A stretch of 64,000 bases of DNA, from contig CAJQUN010000024.1 of assembly GCA_907163345.1 (NCBI GenBank), positions 4,712,001 through 4,776,000 of the forward strand, written 5' to 3'. Shown here one piece after another: positions 23,175 to 34,955 of the stretch. Positions within the stretch are counted from its first letter, which is position 1; the number at the start of each line of letters is the position of its first letter. Made by a program: the position numbers and the translations under genes. This DNA is from Haberlea rhodopensis (taxonomy: Eukaryota > Streptophyta > Magnoliopsida > Lamiales > Gesneriaceae). The notes under the pieces are model-generated. The model made no database searches, was not told the origin of the DNA, and was given only the letters and a program-made list of their open reading frames with translations.

Positions 23175-23682
23175 GTTCAAGAGGAGAGTCTGTGGATGCA
23201 GCTAGCTGTATATGTCTCCAACTGTGCCGTTGAGTTGGCTGTTCTTTCCGATGGATAGAATTGTTATGGCTGAATGTGTCGGTTCTCTGTTCGATAATAA
23301 CTGCATCGTAATGAAATAAAAATGACTCTTTTTTAAAATTAAGCTTCCATATCTGTGTTTCTTTAATTCATATTACAGTACACTGCAAAAACTTTTAATC
23401 TAAATGAATTATGGAAGATTATATGAATAATATAGAGAATTAAATTAGGTCGAACATATGTATTTTAGATCAGAATATTGTGTATTTGGCTTCGGCCGAA
23501 ACATCTATATATCGAACATCTATATATCTATCGATTATTTAATTAATGTTTATGTAAAAAAAAAATGTTGCGGAAATTGCAATAATTAATTATAAATTAT
23601 TGCTCTTCAAGGCACGTAGAAAATACAAATATCATTCTAAAATATAATAAAAATTTTACACTGCAATAACCAATTTGCCCTA
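23175..23682. other. 3' flanks of convergent genes
   Basis: The 2S albumin (+) and the PP2C (-) converge. The stretch is AT-rich with the albumin 3' untranslated region, and no other gene is seen. Confidence 0.5.
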
Positions 23683-25253
23683 TCATTGGCCTCTCCGCAA
23701 ATCTACCACCACAACACTAACGTTGTCGGCGCTATGGCGAGCCAATGCTAGTTTGGTCAAAAGAATTGACGCATCCGAGCAAGCCTTGTCGGAATTTTCC
23801 CCGGCAGCCGTTGCCGTGATATCGTTCCCCGGCGATCTAGGCGGCGATGTCAGTTTACACGACTGTAGACATTTAAGCGCCACCCCACAAGCTGTCTCGT
23901 TCGAAACCACATCCCAAAGCCCGTCACTTGCTAATATCAAGCACTCGTCCCTCGCCGTCCGCTCCGTTACAGTCACCTCCGGTTCCGATATGACGTGCGG
24001 CTTCAAGTAATTATCACCTGAAGAAAACCCATATTTTAAAAATAAATAAAATCTCTATGGAGATTGAAAAAAATGAAACTAAATCAAGTTTCATTAATTC
24101 TGGAAAATTAAAATTACCGATTGCACGAGACATTGCTAAGACTCCAAAAACTCGAGGCCCGTCCCAGTGTATAACTCGGCCGCCCGATTCGTTAATCCGT
24201 TTCAGTTCATCTGGTCGGTCCGGCTGTATTCAAAGAAACATTCACGTCAAACCAATATTATCAAATAAAATTTTATAGTTTTTGACAGAAGGATGAATTT
24301 CAGTAAATTAATCAACCTTATGGTCCACGGAAAGGGGAATTGCCATGCCGTTTCGACAAAGAACAGCTCGAGAATCACCACAATTCGAGACGATAATCTT
24401 GTCCGGCGTTACGATCGCCACAACGGCAGTGGATCCTACAGCCTCGCTGTGTGGAGTGTGAAGCTCACATCGGCAGGTAGAGCCAGGGGATGCGTCCCTA
24501 TTTCCGCCGCTGGCAGACCACTCGACTACATCTTTGTCCATTTTCGAGAAACATTCGGACATCATTTGCTCCCACAAAACTCCGCCACGGCTTTCGAGCT
24601 CGTTTTTCACTATTTCGTGCATTCGATCCTTGCACCTTGTCGCCACCTGGAAAAAACCAAATCAAAATGAACAATCAAAACCTATTTTCAGCAAAAAGAT
24701 CGTTTTCGAGGTGCGTAGAAGCAAAGTTTCGAAGCTTACGTGTGAGCAACCGTGGCCGTCGTAAACTCCAAAGAAATGAATCCCACCCGTTGAAGTAGGG
24801 TCTCGATCAGAAAAACTGGGGCGTATCGCCACCCGCATCTTCCATATCTCTTCTCCTTCCGCAAACAGAAGTCATACCGTATTTTGGGCACTCAGGAATC
24901 ACAACACCATGCTTCGGTTCCGAAGTCGATGTTGATAAATCAAATGACTTTTTTTCAATCCCTTTCTCCACAGCGAGCTCATTATCAATTCTCTTTTCCA
25001 CCTCCTTCACCTCGCAGCTGTGAACCGTGTTCGAGCACTCCCTCGGCGAAGACAACGGAACTAATTCCTCCATCTTCTGCCGTTTCCTTCTTCCACCACT
25101 CTCCATCAGCGGCGCCACCGCCTTACCGGTGAGCACAAACTTGAAGTGGTGGATCTCCAGCAGCCTCCTCCTCCGAGTAGATTTCGAACTCGGCTCGACC
25201 GGCGCAGCCGACTCCCCTTCACCAATATTAACTCCGCAGCATAAACTCGCCAT
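23683..25253 (-). CDS. AHG3: Clade A protein phosphatase 2C, AHG3/PP2CA-type, with frameshift in exon 1
   Basis: Four exons: 25253-24740, 24646-24317, 24223-24118, 24017-23683. The product would be 427 residues if one base of the GGG run at 24832-24834 is discounted. Clade A PP2Cs dephosphorylate SnRK2 kinases and are inhibited by ABA-bound PYR/PYL receptors. Hallmarks are the N-terminus MASLCCGVN, the segment VCGRRRDMEDA with metal-binding residues, DGHG, the SNCGDSRAV motif, RVFGVLAMSRAIGDNYLKP containing the receptor-lock W region upstream (VIHWDGPR), and LILASDGLWDV. The end DNVSVVVVDLR matches AHG3. As sequenced, exon 1 runs into a stop soon after MEDA. Everything downstream is conserved and spliceable, so this is either a recent null allele or a sequence error. 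Confidence 0.85.
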
Positions 25254-25507
25254 GATTACAATATTGTCACAACAACTCTCTCAAACAATCAACAAAAAAA
25301 TTCAAAGAAACAAACATGCAAGACTTTGGAGCATTCGTGATTGCATTATACTAATTGTTGATTCAGCGGGCAGCTGCCCGCTTGCCCGTCACCGTCCGGG
25401 CAGGAAAGTGAAATGTATCCGACACATGGTTGGTTTTACACGGTAACACTGGAATGAGAAAACAAAGATCTCTGCCGTCCATTCAACTCTCTTTCCATCA
25501 TCGAGCA

Positions 25508-25724
25508 CCACGTGTATTATTGCAGAAGACTTGGACCAATGCTAAGACAACACGAATCGAACCGTAATGACACGCCTTGTGTGGGTCCTACTTGCTTTTT
25601 GATTGAATATTTTTTTTTTTTGAAGGAAATATATATGATTTAACTTTTTGGGTGGGGTTGACTCCTAAAGCACTTACCATACATACTCATCATGTTTGTC
25701 GACACGTGTTCTTCAGTGACGTGG
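25508..25724 (-). promoter_or_regulatory. Cluster of ABA-response elements upstream of the PP2C
   Basis: ACGT-core boxes lie at 25508-25515 (ACACGTGG on the minus strand), 25702-25709 (ACACGTGT, palindromic core) and about 25717-25724 (GACGTGG). Multiple ABREs are the basis of ABA induction of clade A PP2Cs, which feed back on the pathway. The distances (about 250-470 bases from the ATG) fit a promoter role. Confidence 0.6.
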
Positions 25725-26523
25725 ATCCTATGTCTTTCGCTAAGTCACATAATCCTCCTACCCCCTTCGCGCACTGGCGCTCCGGTCTCGCACTGACGTA
25801 TTGAGTGCTTGTGCGGCGCTTTAAGGCGCACTAAGTTTTACTAAGTCGCGCACTAAGTTTTACTAAGTCGCGCACTGACGCACCGATCGTAATCTGGCGT
25901 ATTGAGTACGCATACGACGCTTTAGAACTACGTTTTATTATGTCATGTATTAAGTTTTCCTAAGTCGTGAACTTAAATGTTAAACATTATTAATTCTCCG
26001 AAAATAATATAAGTCATTTTTAATAAATTCTAGTTGTTACAAAACATGTTGAAACACATATGTAATATTTTGTTTCATTTTTCAAATTCATTATCTTATG
26101 ACCAAATAATAATAATTCATTTTCATTTCTCTAAAATATATTTTTCAGAGAACAAAAATTATCCCTATTAGATAGCGATCAATAAAAGATTTGAATTGCA
26201 CTATAAATAATTAATGATGTAAGTTTGTCAAACATGATGTGTATTATGTATGCTTAACTTTATTTCATCAATATGTGTGCGTGTGTGTATATAAATATAT
26301 ATGTACATATGTAACATTTTAATAGGCGCATTAAGGCGCACCCGCACTCAAATTTTTTGTAAATTGACGCACTCCCGCATCCGCACACGCTCGCGCATTC
26401 GCTTTATGTGACCTAGGTCTTTCGGGTCATTTATTTTTTGGAAAATTATCAAAAAACAAATTATTTTAAAAATCCGGCAAAAAAAAAAATTACTATCCCA
26501 GAAATAAAATTTGTATCTAAAAA
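25725..26523. other. Intergenic with GCGCACTAAG short tandem repeats
   Basis: At 25829-25890 a 22-base unit (GCGCACTAAGTTTTACTAAG plus TC) is repeated in tandem. GCGC/GCAC words recur to about 25930 and again at 26325-26400. The rest is AT-rich. No gene. Confidence 0.5.
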
Positions 26524-26669
26524 GGGAATACTTCTTGGCTACCCCCATGGGCACTACCCCATGGGGGTACAACACCCTTGGATGAGCATCATTTCCCCAA
26601 ATGATGCTCATCCAAGGGTTGTGCTACCCCCATGGGGTAGTGCCCATGGGGGTAGCCAAGAAGTATTCC
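26524..26669. mobile_element. Near-perfect 146-bp hairpin MITE
   Basis: Two arms of about 71 bases (GGGAATACTTCTTGGCTACC to ATGAGCATCATTT and its inverse) are separated by only four bases, with one small mismatch block (ACAACACCC against AGCACAACCC). Direct repeats TAAAAA flank it (26518-26523 and 26670-26675). CCCATGGG-type words make sub-palindromes in each arm. It is a non-coding hairpin transposon or a derivative. Transcribed, it would form a long double-stranded stem. Confidence 0.7.
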
Positions 26670-26675
26670 TAAAAA

Positions 26676-27493
26676 GGATATTGCATAAAATATCTATACA
26701 AAATATCAAATTATTTTTTTCCTAAATTTCCCTTGAGAATTATGTTAAACATGATATATTTTTTTAATAAAAATATATTAATAAAGAAAGCCTTTAGCTC
26801 CATTTATTAAAAAAAATTTAAATTTAACTGTCAAATTACTTGTAAATTTAGTAAAAACAAAATAATCTATATAAATTAAATTAAACCAAACGTATATATT
26901 AAGTATTTAATTTATTTCAATTTAACTAGATAAAAATAATAATGAAAATTTTACAAGTAAATATAGTAAAAAACAAAGCTAATGATGTATTTGAATTGTG
27001 AGATTTGAAACCATGGAATTCAAATTCTTGATTTCAAATCTATTTTTTTGGATGAATTTATTAGGTGTATTTCAGATCTATCTATTTATAAATTTATGAA
27101 TGTAATGATAATTATGATGAATTTAAAATACACCTAAGATATGTATATTTCAAATCTACGTTTCAAATTCATTCTCAAATCTAATATTTTCATTCAAATG
27201 AAATCTATCAATCGAAATACTAGTGTATTTGGATAGAGTTATTTGAAGCCATATATTAATTTTAAATTTGGATGAATCTATATTGAATGTATCTTAAATC
27301 AACATTTTTATTAACTTATGTAAGTGTAATATAATGATAATTGTGATGTATTTAGAATATCGTGAAGGCATATGCTATGTTAAATTTATTCAAATATTGT
27401 TGAATTTAAATAAAATACATCAATAAAAAAAAGTAAAGAATGTCGGGCGCTTACAAATAAGCCAAGTGGTAAGGTTGGAAGAGGACACGAGGC
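26676..27493. other. AT-rich intergenic stretch
   Basis: Low-complexity sequence with scattered, diverged inverted copies of a TTTGAAAT/ATTTCAAA theme (27000-27250). I cannot define a boundary or family. Confidence 0.4.
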
Positions 27494-27587
27494 GACATCC
27501 CCGGCTAAATTAATTAAATGAAGTTAAAATGAATTTTTTTTTGAAAAATAAGGTAATTAAGGTGAGGTTTAATGAAGTAAAGTGAAA

Positions 27588-27747
27588 CGTGGTTTGGGAA
27601 CACGTTTTTTTAAAAAACGTGTTTCCAAACCACGATTCTTGAATAATTTTTTTTTTTTTTACTTTTAAAAAGAATCGTGGATTCTATCCACGTTTTTTGA
27701 AAATAATTTTTTTTAAAATTTATAAAGAAACGTGGATCAACTCCACG
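27588..27747. repeat. Left subterminal hairpins of the MULE
   Basis: A loopless palindrome of about 47 bases runs 27588-27634 (CGTGGTTTGGGAACACG into its inverse). It is followed by the hairpins ATCGTGGATTCTATCCACG (about 27673-27692) and ACGTGGATCAACTCCACGT, the latter the target of the nested hAT insertion. They mirror the right-end hairpins. Confidence 0.75.
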
Positions 27748-28201
27748 TAGGGGTGCTTATCGGACCGGGTCGATCCGGACCCGATCCGAAACCGGATCGG
27801 TTAGTCCGGTCCGAAATCGAAATCGGAATCGGACTAATCGGTCCCGAACCGGTCCGGAATCGGTTTGATATCGGACCGGATCGGTTCTACCGTTCCGGAT
27901 CCGGTATCTTACTGGTTCCTGACCAAACGGATCCGGTTCTGGATTGAACCGGAACCGGATCCATTTTTTAAAAAAAACAAAAAACTTTTTTTCGATAAAT
28001 CCTTTCCTTTTTTCCTTTTTTTTTTAAAAAAAAAAAGAAAAGAAATATCCGGTTCCGGGTTGGAACCGGTCCAACCCGGAACCGGTGGAACCGGAACCGG
28101 GTCCGATCCGGTTCCTTACCGGATCGAACCGGTTCCGCCCATAACGGGCCAGGAACCGGCCGGTTCCGGTCCGGACCGATTTGATCCGGTAACCACCCCT
28201 A
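27748..28201. mobile_element. hAT-type MITE rich in CCGG palindromes
   Basis: The 454-bp element has ends TAGGGGTG and CACCCCTA and a perfect eight-base duplication, ACTCCACG (27740-27747 and 28202-28209), both typical of hAT elements. The interior is unusually GC-rich for this window, made of repeated CCGGTTCCGG, GGAACCGG and GGATCCGG words on both sides of a short A/T core (27960-28050). It is inserted in a hairpin of the host MULE and is therefore the younger event. The open frames across it are repeat translations. Confidence 0.85.
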
Positions 28202-28449
28202 ACTCCACGTTTCTTTATAAATTTATTTATTTAAATATTTATTTAATTTGTTTTATAAAAAAATGATTTTATTTTATAAATATTTTTTAGAATTTACGAC
28301 AAGTTTAAAAATAAAAAATCGTTTAAATGTGTGGACAAAATTTATAAATAATAGAGAAATAGTTGATAATAGTTTTAATGATTAGATTATTTGAAATAAT
28401 AGATAAACTTAAATATTTATTTTTATTTCAGTCATTCAAATACAATATT

Positions 28450-30832
28450 ATTCATTGAAACTCTAAATATTTCCTTCGGTTCCACAACCACGTCTGTGTA
28501 TCTGTCTTTGTGGTCTTCTAAAGGGCTCGGCTTCCGCAACATTATTTGTTTGTGTTTCGTCAGGTGTAATCCTGGCGATGGACTCACCAATATCATGATA
28601 GTGTGAGTCAAGTCAGAGACTGCAACAGGCGATACATCAAAATTTGGACGTAATTGTGAAGAACCAGATACTCCAAGCATTAGATCAATATATGTTAATC
28701 CACCATATGGTTGGTTGGAACCGGTATATATGAAATATATGGGGACGGCTCTTCCTGGTTGGCAGTTTGGGGCACGTAGTAGTCAGAAGATGCTTCATCA
28801 AAGTGGAATGATGGACGATGCGATGTGGATGCACCACCTGGATCAAATGTGCCAGTTGTAAAAGGATGGATGTCATCGTGAGCATCTACTGGAGTATCAG
28901 AGCTAATTGATCGTCTTCTCCTCGGGTCACCCCCTATCGATAGCTGGTTGTCGTGCAGGCACGCCATATCTATTTTGTTGAGCCATAGCAAGTTCATGCA
29001 CTTCGGCTGCAATAGCTATATTCTGATCTAATATACGCCTGACCCCCGGTGATATCTCTTCATCCTCACTCAAACTTGAGCAACTAAGTCTGAGTTACTC
29101 CATATGTGCATCCTCGAAAAAACAAATTGGTTAATATCTACCATAACTCATAAGACAAAGAAAAGGATAAGTAAGAATGAATGACATATATACATACCAC
29201 TTGCAACCATGCAGCAGCATCTCCTGCACGGTATCCTATCTCAATATTATTGGTAGGTGGAGATATAATATGACGGGTAATTTGACCGTACCACGCCATG
29301 TAATCCTCACTAACAGCGTAGGAGCCTGAGGCCTGAGGGGAATTCACGATATGATATCGTCTGGCCGTCCAAATATCTAAGTACTCACTATGTTGCCATG
29401 CCCAACTTGTGCCATAACGACCTCGGCGATCGATTTTATGCAAGTTCATATGGTTGTCAGCTATTGATGGTGGGACCGTTTGGAACATACCAAACTGCCG
29501 CATAACTCTTTCTGGACGATGCATTTCAACAATGGAATAATTTATCAATGGACATTGTGCCCGCCAATCATCGTCCGACTCCATGTCATACGGAGTCCAA
29601 ATAAACTGTAATACCAAAAACATCATATAATTACTTAAGATATTAGGAAAAAATACGTAATATTTAATTTTCACCAAACATAATTCAATACATGCAACAT
29701 TTAAATTACCTGGTCCCAAAACATCCTATCTAGTATGTCACGAAATACACGCAATGCATGTCAGACAGTGTGTCTGAAGCTAAAAAATTGAGCCCACCTA
29801 AATAATTTGGATATGATAATGTTAGTACATTAAATTAAAAATAATAAACACAAAGAACATGTATTATCATACCGTGCACCATATGGAGGGGCATGGAGTA
29901 TTTGCTCGTCATTGACTATAACTGGGCCTTCTTGAACTCCAGTACCATGAGTTATATGATGGATACTCTTTATCCTCGCATAGGCCCAAATCTGAAATTT
30001 TAATATAACATAATTTGAGATTATATAAAAAAAATTTCAATTTGATGAGGCTAATAGATTTTATTACCTGTAGCATTTGCATTGCACCTCCGATATTCGT
30101 TCTTTTCTGCTTGGAGGCATTGCATAACTCACGATACAAGAATGCGAGTACTGCACTACCCCAACTGAAGGTACGAACTCTTGAAATATCTCCTAGCTGA
30201 CGGATGTATAACATCGACACGTAGTTCCCCGATGCATCTGGACATAACACACCACCTAGTAACATGAGTATACATGACCTCGTGTACTGATGCACCTGCT
30301 CCTCAGTGCTGTCATTTGTTATTGGGTTAGCAGATAGATGACCCTGGATTGCAGTCAAGGACACGTGTGAAGTCTTGAACTTACCACGTGGAGGGAAAAA
30401 ACCAAGCCATCGGGCACAATATTCCTGCCATTCTGATACACGCATATGAGTGTCATCCCCACAAATGACATCGCCCGCAATCGGTAGATCCCATATTACA
30501 GAAATATCCTGCAATGTGATAGTGACCTCCCCAACACGAAAATGAAATGTGTGTGTCTCTGGTTGCAATCTCTCAACCAGCGATGTTATCAGATGGTTGT
30601 CAATAAGGAAGTGTCCACATCTATATACTCCATAGAATCCCATTTCATTTAAGGTGTGTAGTACGCGTATGTGAAGTGGTCTCTCTTTACACATATCCCA
30701 AAAACGTGCATCTCCACGCCACACTACCAAAGTGGTGTCAACATCACCATTAAACACATCCTCAGAACGGCGCACAGACTGTTTATTAAGCACACTGGTG
30801 CCAAGTGGCCCATATGTACGCAATACATCCAT
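28450..30832 (-). pseudogene. Plant mobile domain (PMD/MAIN-like) gene, decayed
   Basis: From ATG 30830-30832 the first exon encodes about 255 residues of a plant mobile domain: RPLHIRVLHTLNEMGF, DISVIWDLPIAGDVICGDD, FKTSHVSL, YVSMLYIRQLGDISRV and GSAVLAFLYRELCNASK. An intron follows. Further exons encode IWAYARIKSIHH (about 29990-29870), WAQFFSFRHTV then an in-frame TGA at 29761-29763, and FIWTPYD to AAWLQV (about 29607-29200). C-terminal segments with more stops follow. The PMD is found in MAIN/MAIL proteins, which keep genes and transposons silent, and in transposon-borne relatives. This copy lies in the MULE beside its transposase. Stops in the later exons make it non-functional as read. 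The 3' limit is approximate. Confidence 0.75.
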
Positions 30833-30944
30833 CCTATAACTATATTACAACTAAGAAAATCAACAAATCAAAGTTAATGCGTAAATGTATAATTGAAAGT
30901 ATTCGCCTAAATACATATTTACAAAAATTCATGACACATTTTGA

Positions 30945-33438
30945 TTAGCATCGTCGGTGCGAAGTCTGTCCTTGGTCTTGAGCTCTACGTGACTGCTGTC
31001 TTGCACGAGCTTGAGGCCAATCCATTTCATTTTGAATGCGCGATGTACGAGTTCTTCCACGACGTGTTTTCTCTCGTAGTGAAGGGTTGTGTGATAACTT
31101 GAATAAGGGGGTCCTCCAATATTCTTATGAGAATAACGGTTCAAATCTCCCTTGGTATGCAGCAGCATAATGTTGCAAGCTATAGTACTCACTCACTGAG
31201 TTCGATGCATTAACACCAAAATATCGGAATACATGTATAGCATGCGAACATGGAATCCCGACCTGTGTCCATTTCCCACATGAACATATCCTTGCCCTTA
31301 GTTTCACAACATGTGTACTGTTCCCCACTCCAGCTCGGACAACGGTTATCACTGAAGCAGTTTGTTCTGTATTATCGTACTTCTGGACAAGGTGTTGCAA
31401 TGATTCGTGTTGCCAACGAGTGAACTTTTGAAAGGCAAATGTTGTCCACCCTTGATTATTTTGTATCATTTCTTGGCACTTGACTCGACGTTCCACGAAA
31501 TATTGAACAGTTCGACCAAAAGTCAATTGTACAATGGTTGTTATTGGCAGACGACGGGCACCTTTCAAAACTTCATTATACGCCTCAGACAAGTTGGTAG
31601 TCATAATTCCGCAACGCCATCCTCCATCGTGTGCCAACGTCCATTGTGTTTGGTCAATTCCACTAAGGTAATTGAATGCACCCTCATTAATGCTTTTGAT
31701 TTGTTCCATATATCGGTTGAACTTACTAATTTGATGAGTTGTACCCGTTTTCCAGCACAGATCTTTCAACATTACATTTTTAAATTGTTTGTTGAAATTA
31801 GAGCATACATGCCTTAGACAAAAACAATGAAAGCCATTGGGGGGCTAAATTGAGGCTCACATTGAACTGCTCGGAGAATACCTTGGTGTCTGTCAGAAAT
31901 AAGGCAAATGACATCCAAACCACTAAGAATGTGTCTAGAGATCATATGAAGAAACCATCTCCAAGACGACAATGACTCTTCATCTACAAGCGCGAAAGCC
32001 AAAGCCATAACCTGTTGATTAGTATCAATTCCGACAGCAATTAACAATTTGTGCTTATACTTTGTATACAAATGTGTACCGTCAACGCTTATCACTTTTC
32101 AACAATGACGAAAACCTTCTATGCACGGTCGGAATGCCCAAAAAACATATTAAATGATCTTTTGATTAGGTACGTCAGTGTCAATGTGGTCCCACTCAAT
32201 AACGGTGCCCTCGTTGTGTTGTTTAAGGGCAGACATATACTTCGACAATTGTGTGACTGAGCACTCCCATGTTCCGTATACTTGCTCCCGAGCAGCTTTC
32301 AAACCATGCAATGCCTTATGATATGAGATTTCGAAGCCATATTTATCTTTAACCGTCTGTTGTACGAATTTTATCTCATATGCGGGATCCTTCCGAACGA
32401 ACCCCACCAATAGACTGACAATTACATTCCTACTCAAGTTACGATGGTCAACCGACAATTCATTCATCAGGCATGTATGGTCTCCACCGTATTTTGAAAT
32501 TTTGAAAACATTCATTTTCTCTTAACATATCCCTCGGACCATCCACCCACATGGCATAACCGCAGAATTATGTCTACAAACTACTTTCCATATTTTTGTC
32601 GTGCTCTCAATAACATGGTGCTCACGTCTAGCAACCCGAATGGAGAAGTCATTCACTGCCGACTGCAAATGAGCTTTACTCTTAAATAACATACCCAATT
32701 CCAATTTTCCCTTGACATGATCATAGAAATTTCCCCAGGAACCAGTCGGAATATCAACAGAGTCAACAGGAGCATCTGAAAAGGTTGTCGAGAAGAATGG
32801 AGGGACAGGAAAATGTTGGCGCGTAGGTTGTGCCGCTTGGGACATTATTGGTTCAACTTGCTCTTCATGTACAGATTGACCCTCGGTATGTTGGGACATG
32901 GTTTCTAATATAACATCAATTGCTACATCTTCGTCGCTATCATCATGAACATTAAGTCCTGCATCATCTGGTTCAGAATCGACATGGTTTTCAGGACCAA
33001 AATAATCGGCGTTGGCGTACTCATTTCTGCCTTCGTCACTTGATTAATCATATACCCCTTCAGTTCTATACATGTTATGGCCCACATTACCGGAACTGTT
33101 AGCATAGTTATTTTCAACTCTCATACTTGCAAGACCCTGTGTGACTGTTGGTATCTCCGGGTTATGATCAATAAGCATTGACATATATGTGCCCAACTCT
33201 TGAGTATATTGGATGTCAGGCACATTACTGTGGTGTATTTCTTCTGCCTCAATATACAAATTAGCACCAGCATTTCTTCTATCTGTTCATACAGTTTTGC
33301 CAACAACTTAGACATTGTAATATTTCGAGGCATTCGCATGTATCTTATTGGAGGTCGATCGTAACTAAAAGTCATCTCATCATGTGATATGCGACCATCA
33401 TAGTACAATAAAACATCAATTTGACGTTGAACCGACAT
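30945..33438 (-). pseudogene. MULE transposase, decayed
   Basis: Pieces in order: an N-terminal part from 33438 (MSVQRQIDVLLYYDGRI), a MuDR-type zinc-binding-like segment (KSKAHLQSAVNDFSIRV...CGWMV), the DDE catalytic core starting ISVDGTHLYTKYKHK (first Asp) with LISDRHQG (second Asp), a TTNLSEAYNEVLKG segment in the place of the third acidic residue, a SWIM zinc finger (CSCGKWTQVGIPCSH), and a basic Arg/Gln tail. In-frame stops lie at 32522-32524, 32150-32152, 32099-32101 and 31125-31127. Frame changes occur near 33260-33290 and 31835-31845. At least one stop looks like CGA to TGA, the usual mark of methylation decay. The element is therefore dead, though its domains are still easy to read. 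Confidence 0.85.
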
Positions 33439-33899
33439 ATTATCTACGAAAATATAACATCAGCTCATTAATGATAAATGGAAAATGAAAATAATACTTA
33501 TAATATATTTTATTTACATAGACTCAAAAATTATATTTTCTTTACATATATTAATATTTTTTTAGTAATTTTTTGTATTAAATATTATGTTTAAATTAAA
33601 ATTTAAAAATTAAAGGTTAAGTATTATGTTTAAATAAAAGTTTAAAAATTTGACGTTGAACCGACATATTATCTCCGAAAATATAACACCAGCTTATTAA
33701 TGATAAATGGAAAATGACATAAAAATAATACTTATAATTTATTTTATTTACATAGATTCAAAAAGTATATTTTATTTACATATATTAATTTTTTTTTAGT
33801 AATTTTTAGTTTTAAATATTATGTGTAAATAAAAGTATAAAAATTAAAGTTGACGTATTATGTTTAAATAAAAGTTTAAAAATAAAAGTTTAACGTTTA

Positions 33900-34760
33900 C
33901 AAGAAACACAGAGGACATCCACGTTTTTCAACTAAAAGCTCCGGCAACACAAGAAACGCGGACTCCATCCGCGTTTTATAAACATAATTTTCGAAAAAAC
34001 TTCAGCACAAGAAACGCGTCTGCCATCCGCATTTTTCGAACGAAATCCCTGGCAGTATAAGAAACGCGGACGCAGTCCGTGTTTTATAAACATATTTTAA
34101 GTACAGGAAACGCGGCTTTAATACCCATTTTTCGAACGAATTGTTTTTCCCCCGTATAAGAGACGCGGACAGCAATAGCGTTTATGATGTATTTGTGGAA
34201 ATTACAGTACAATTTCATTGTAAAATTTCAGTAATTAATTACAGAATAAAACATTTTGACAAATACAACATATCTAAAATTTATCATTGTAAAATTTTAG
34301 GAAAACATACCTCAAAATTAAGATTTATTTTTGGAAACTCAAAACCAAGACAATTCAAACCTACAAAAATTACACAATATAGGTAATTTGTATATATATA
34401 TACAACAAATAACTGAAAAATTTACTCCAAAAACATTTGTTAAGCTACTTACCTTCTGATCAAGAGGATTTCTCTTTCTCTACATTTATTCATTTCCTTC
34501 GTTTGGCCCTTTTAAAGAGCAAAAAAAAATTTAAATTTTTTTTTAAATAAATATGGATCCCGTGACTCTTAGCTGTAAAGCTGAGAGTCACGGGTTGCTT
34601 TTGGATTTCGAAGAGCAAGAAACGCGGAGCAGGACCGCGTTTCTGCTTTTCGAAGACCAAGAAACGCGGAGCAGGACCGCGTTTCTATTTTAAACTTTTT
34701 TTAAAATATCGTGTTCTTGATCCACGATTTTGTTTATAAATTTTTAAAGAATCGCGGTCC
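33900..34760. repeat. Right subterminal hairpin array of the MULE
   Basis: At least eight short hairpins of about 24 bases recur, mostly every 50-60 bases. Each has GAAACGCGGA, a 4-7 base loop, then TCCGCGTTT or a variant. Clear examples start near 33953, 34012, 34064, 34617 and 34659 (the last two nearly identical). A longer one at 34559-34595 has CCCGTGACTCTTAGC paired with its inverse. Stems covary in sequence between copies (ACGCGGA, ACGTGGA) while pairing is kept. Confidence 0.75.
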
Positions 34761-34955
34761 ACATACGCAATTCACATTACTTCCATAACTACACCATACT
34801 AACATTAGTTTTTAAATTATTTTTCATTTTGATATTATTTTATTAAATTTGCCCGACATCCCCCATATTTACCCGAAAAACATTTATTATAACATATTTC
34901 GTTTCTATATCATCGAGAAAATTATTTTGCAAAGCAAGCAAAACTGGACTGCTAA

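Larger units (their letters stand above)
27503..34854 (-). mobile_element. 7.35-kb MULE carrying transposase and plant-mobile-domain genes
   Basis: A perfect nine-base duplication, GACATCCCC, flanks the element (27494-27502 and 34855-34863). The terminal inverted repeats are diverged: left GGCTAAATTAATTAAATG, right reverse complement GGGCAAATTTAATAAAAT, both continuing into CAAAATGAA-like sequence. Inside, on the minus strand, are a decayed MULE transposase (30945-33438) and, downstream, a decayed plant mobile domain gene (about 28450-30832). Both ends contain arrays of short hairpins built from an ACGCGGA/TCCGCGT or ACGTGGA/TCCACGT theme. A hAT-type MITE is nested near the left end. The right end lies 93 bases before the cystatin upstream ORF. 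Confidence 0.85.

Noticed and set aside
27732..28266. ORFs rich in GPD/GSGP across the hAT MITE
   Set aside because: Repeat translation of CCGGTTCCGG words inside an element bounded by an 8-bp duplication.
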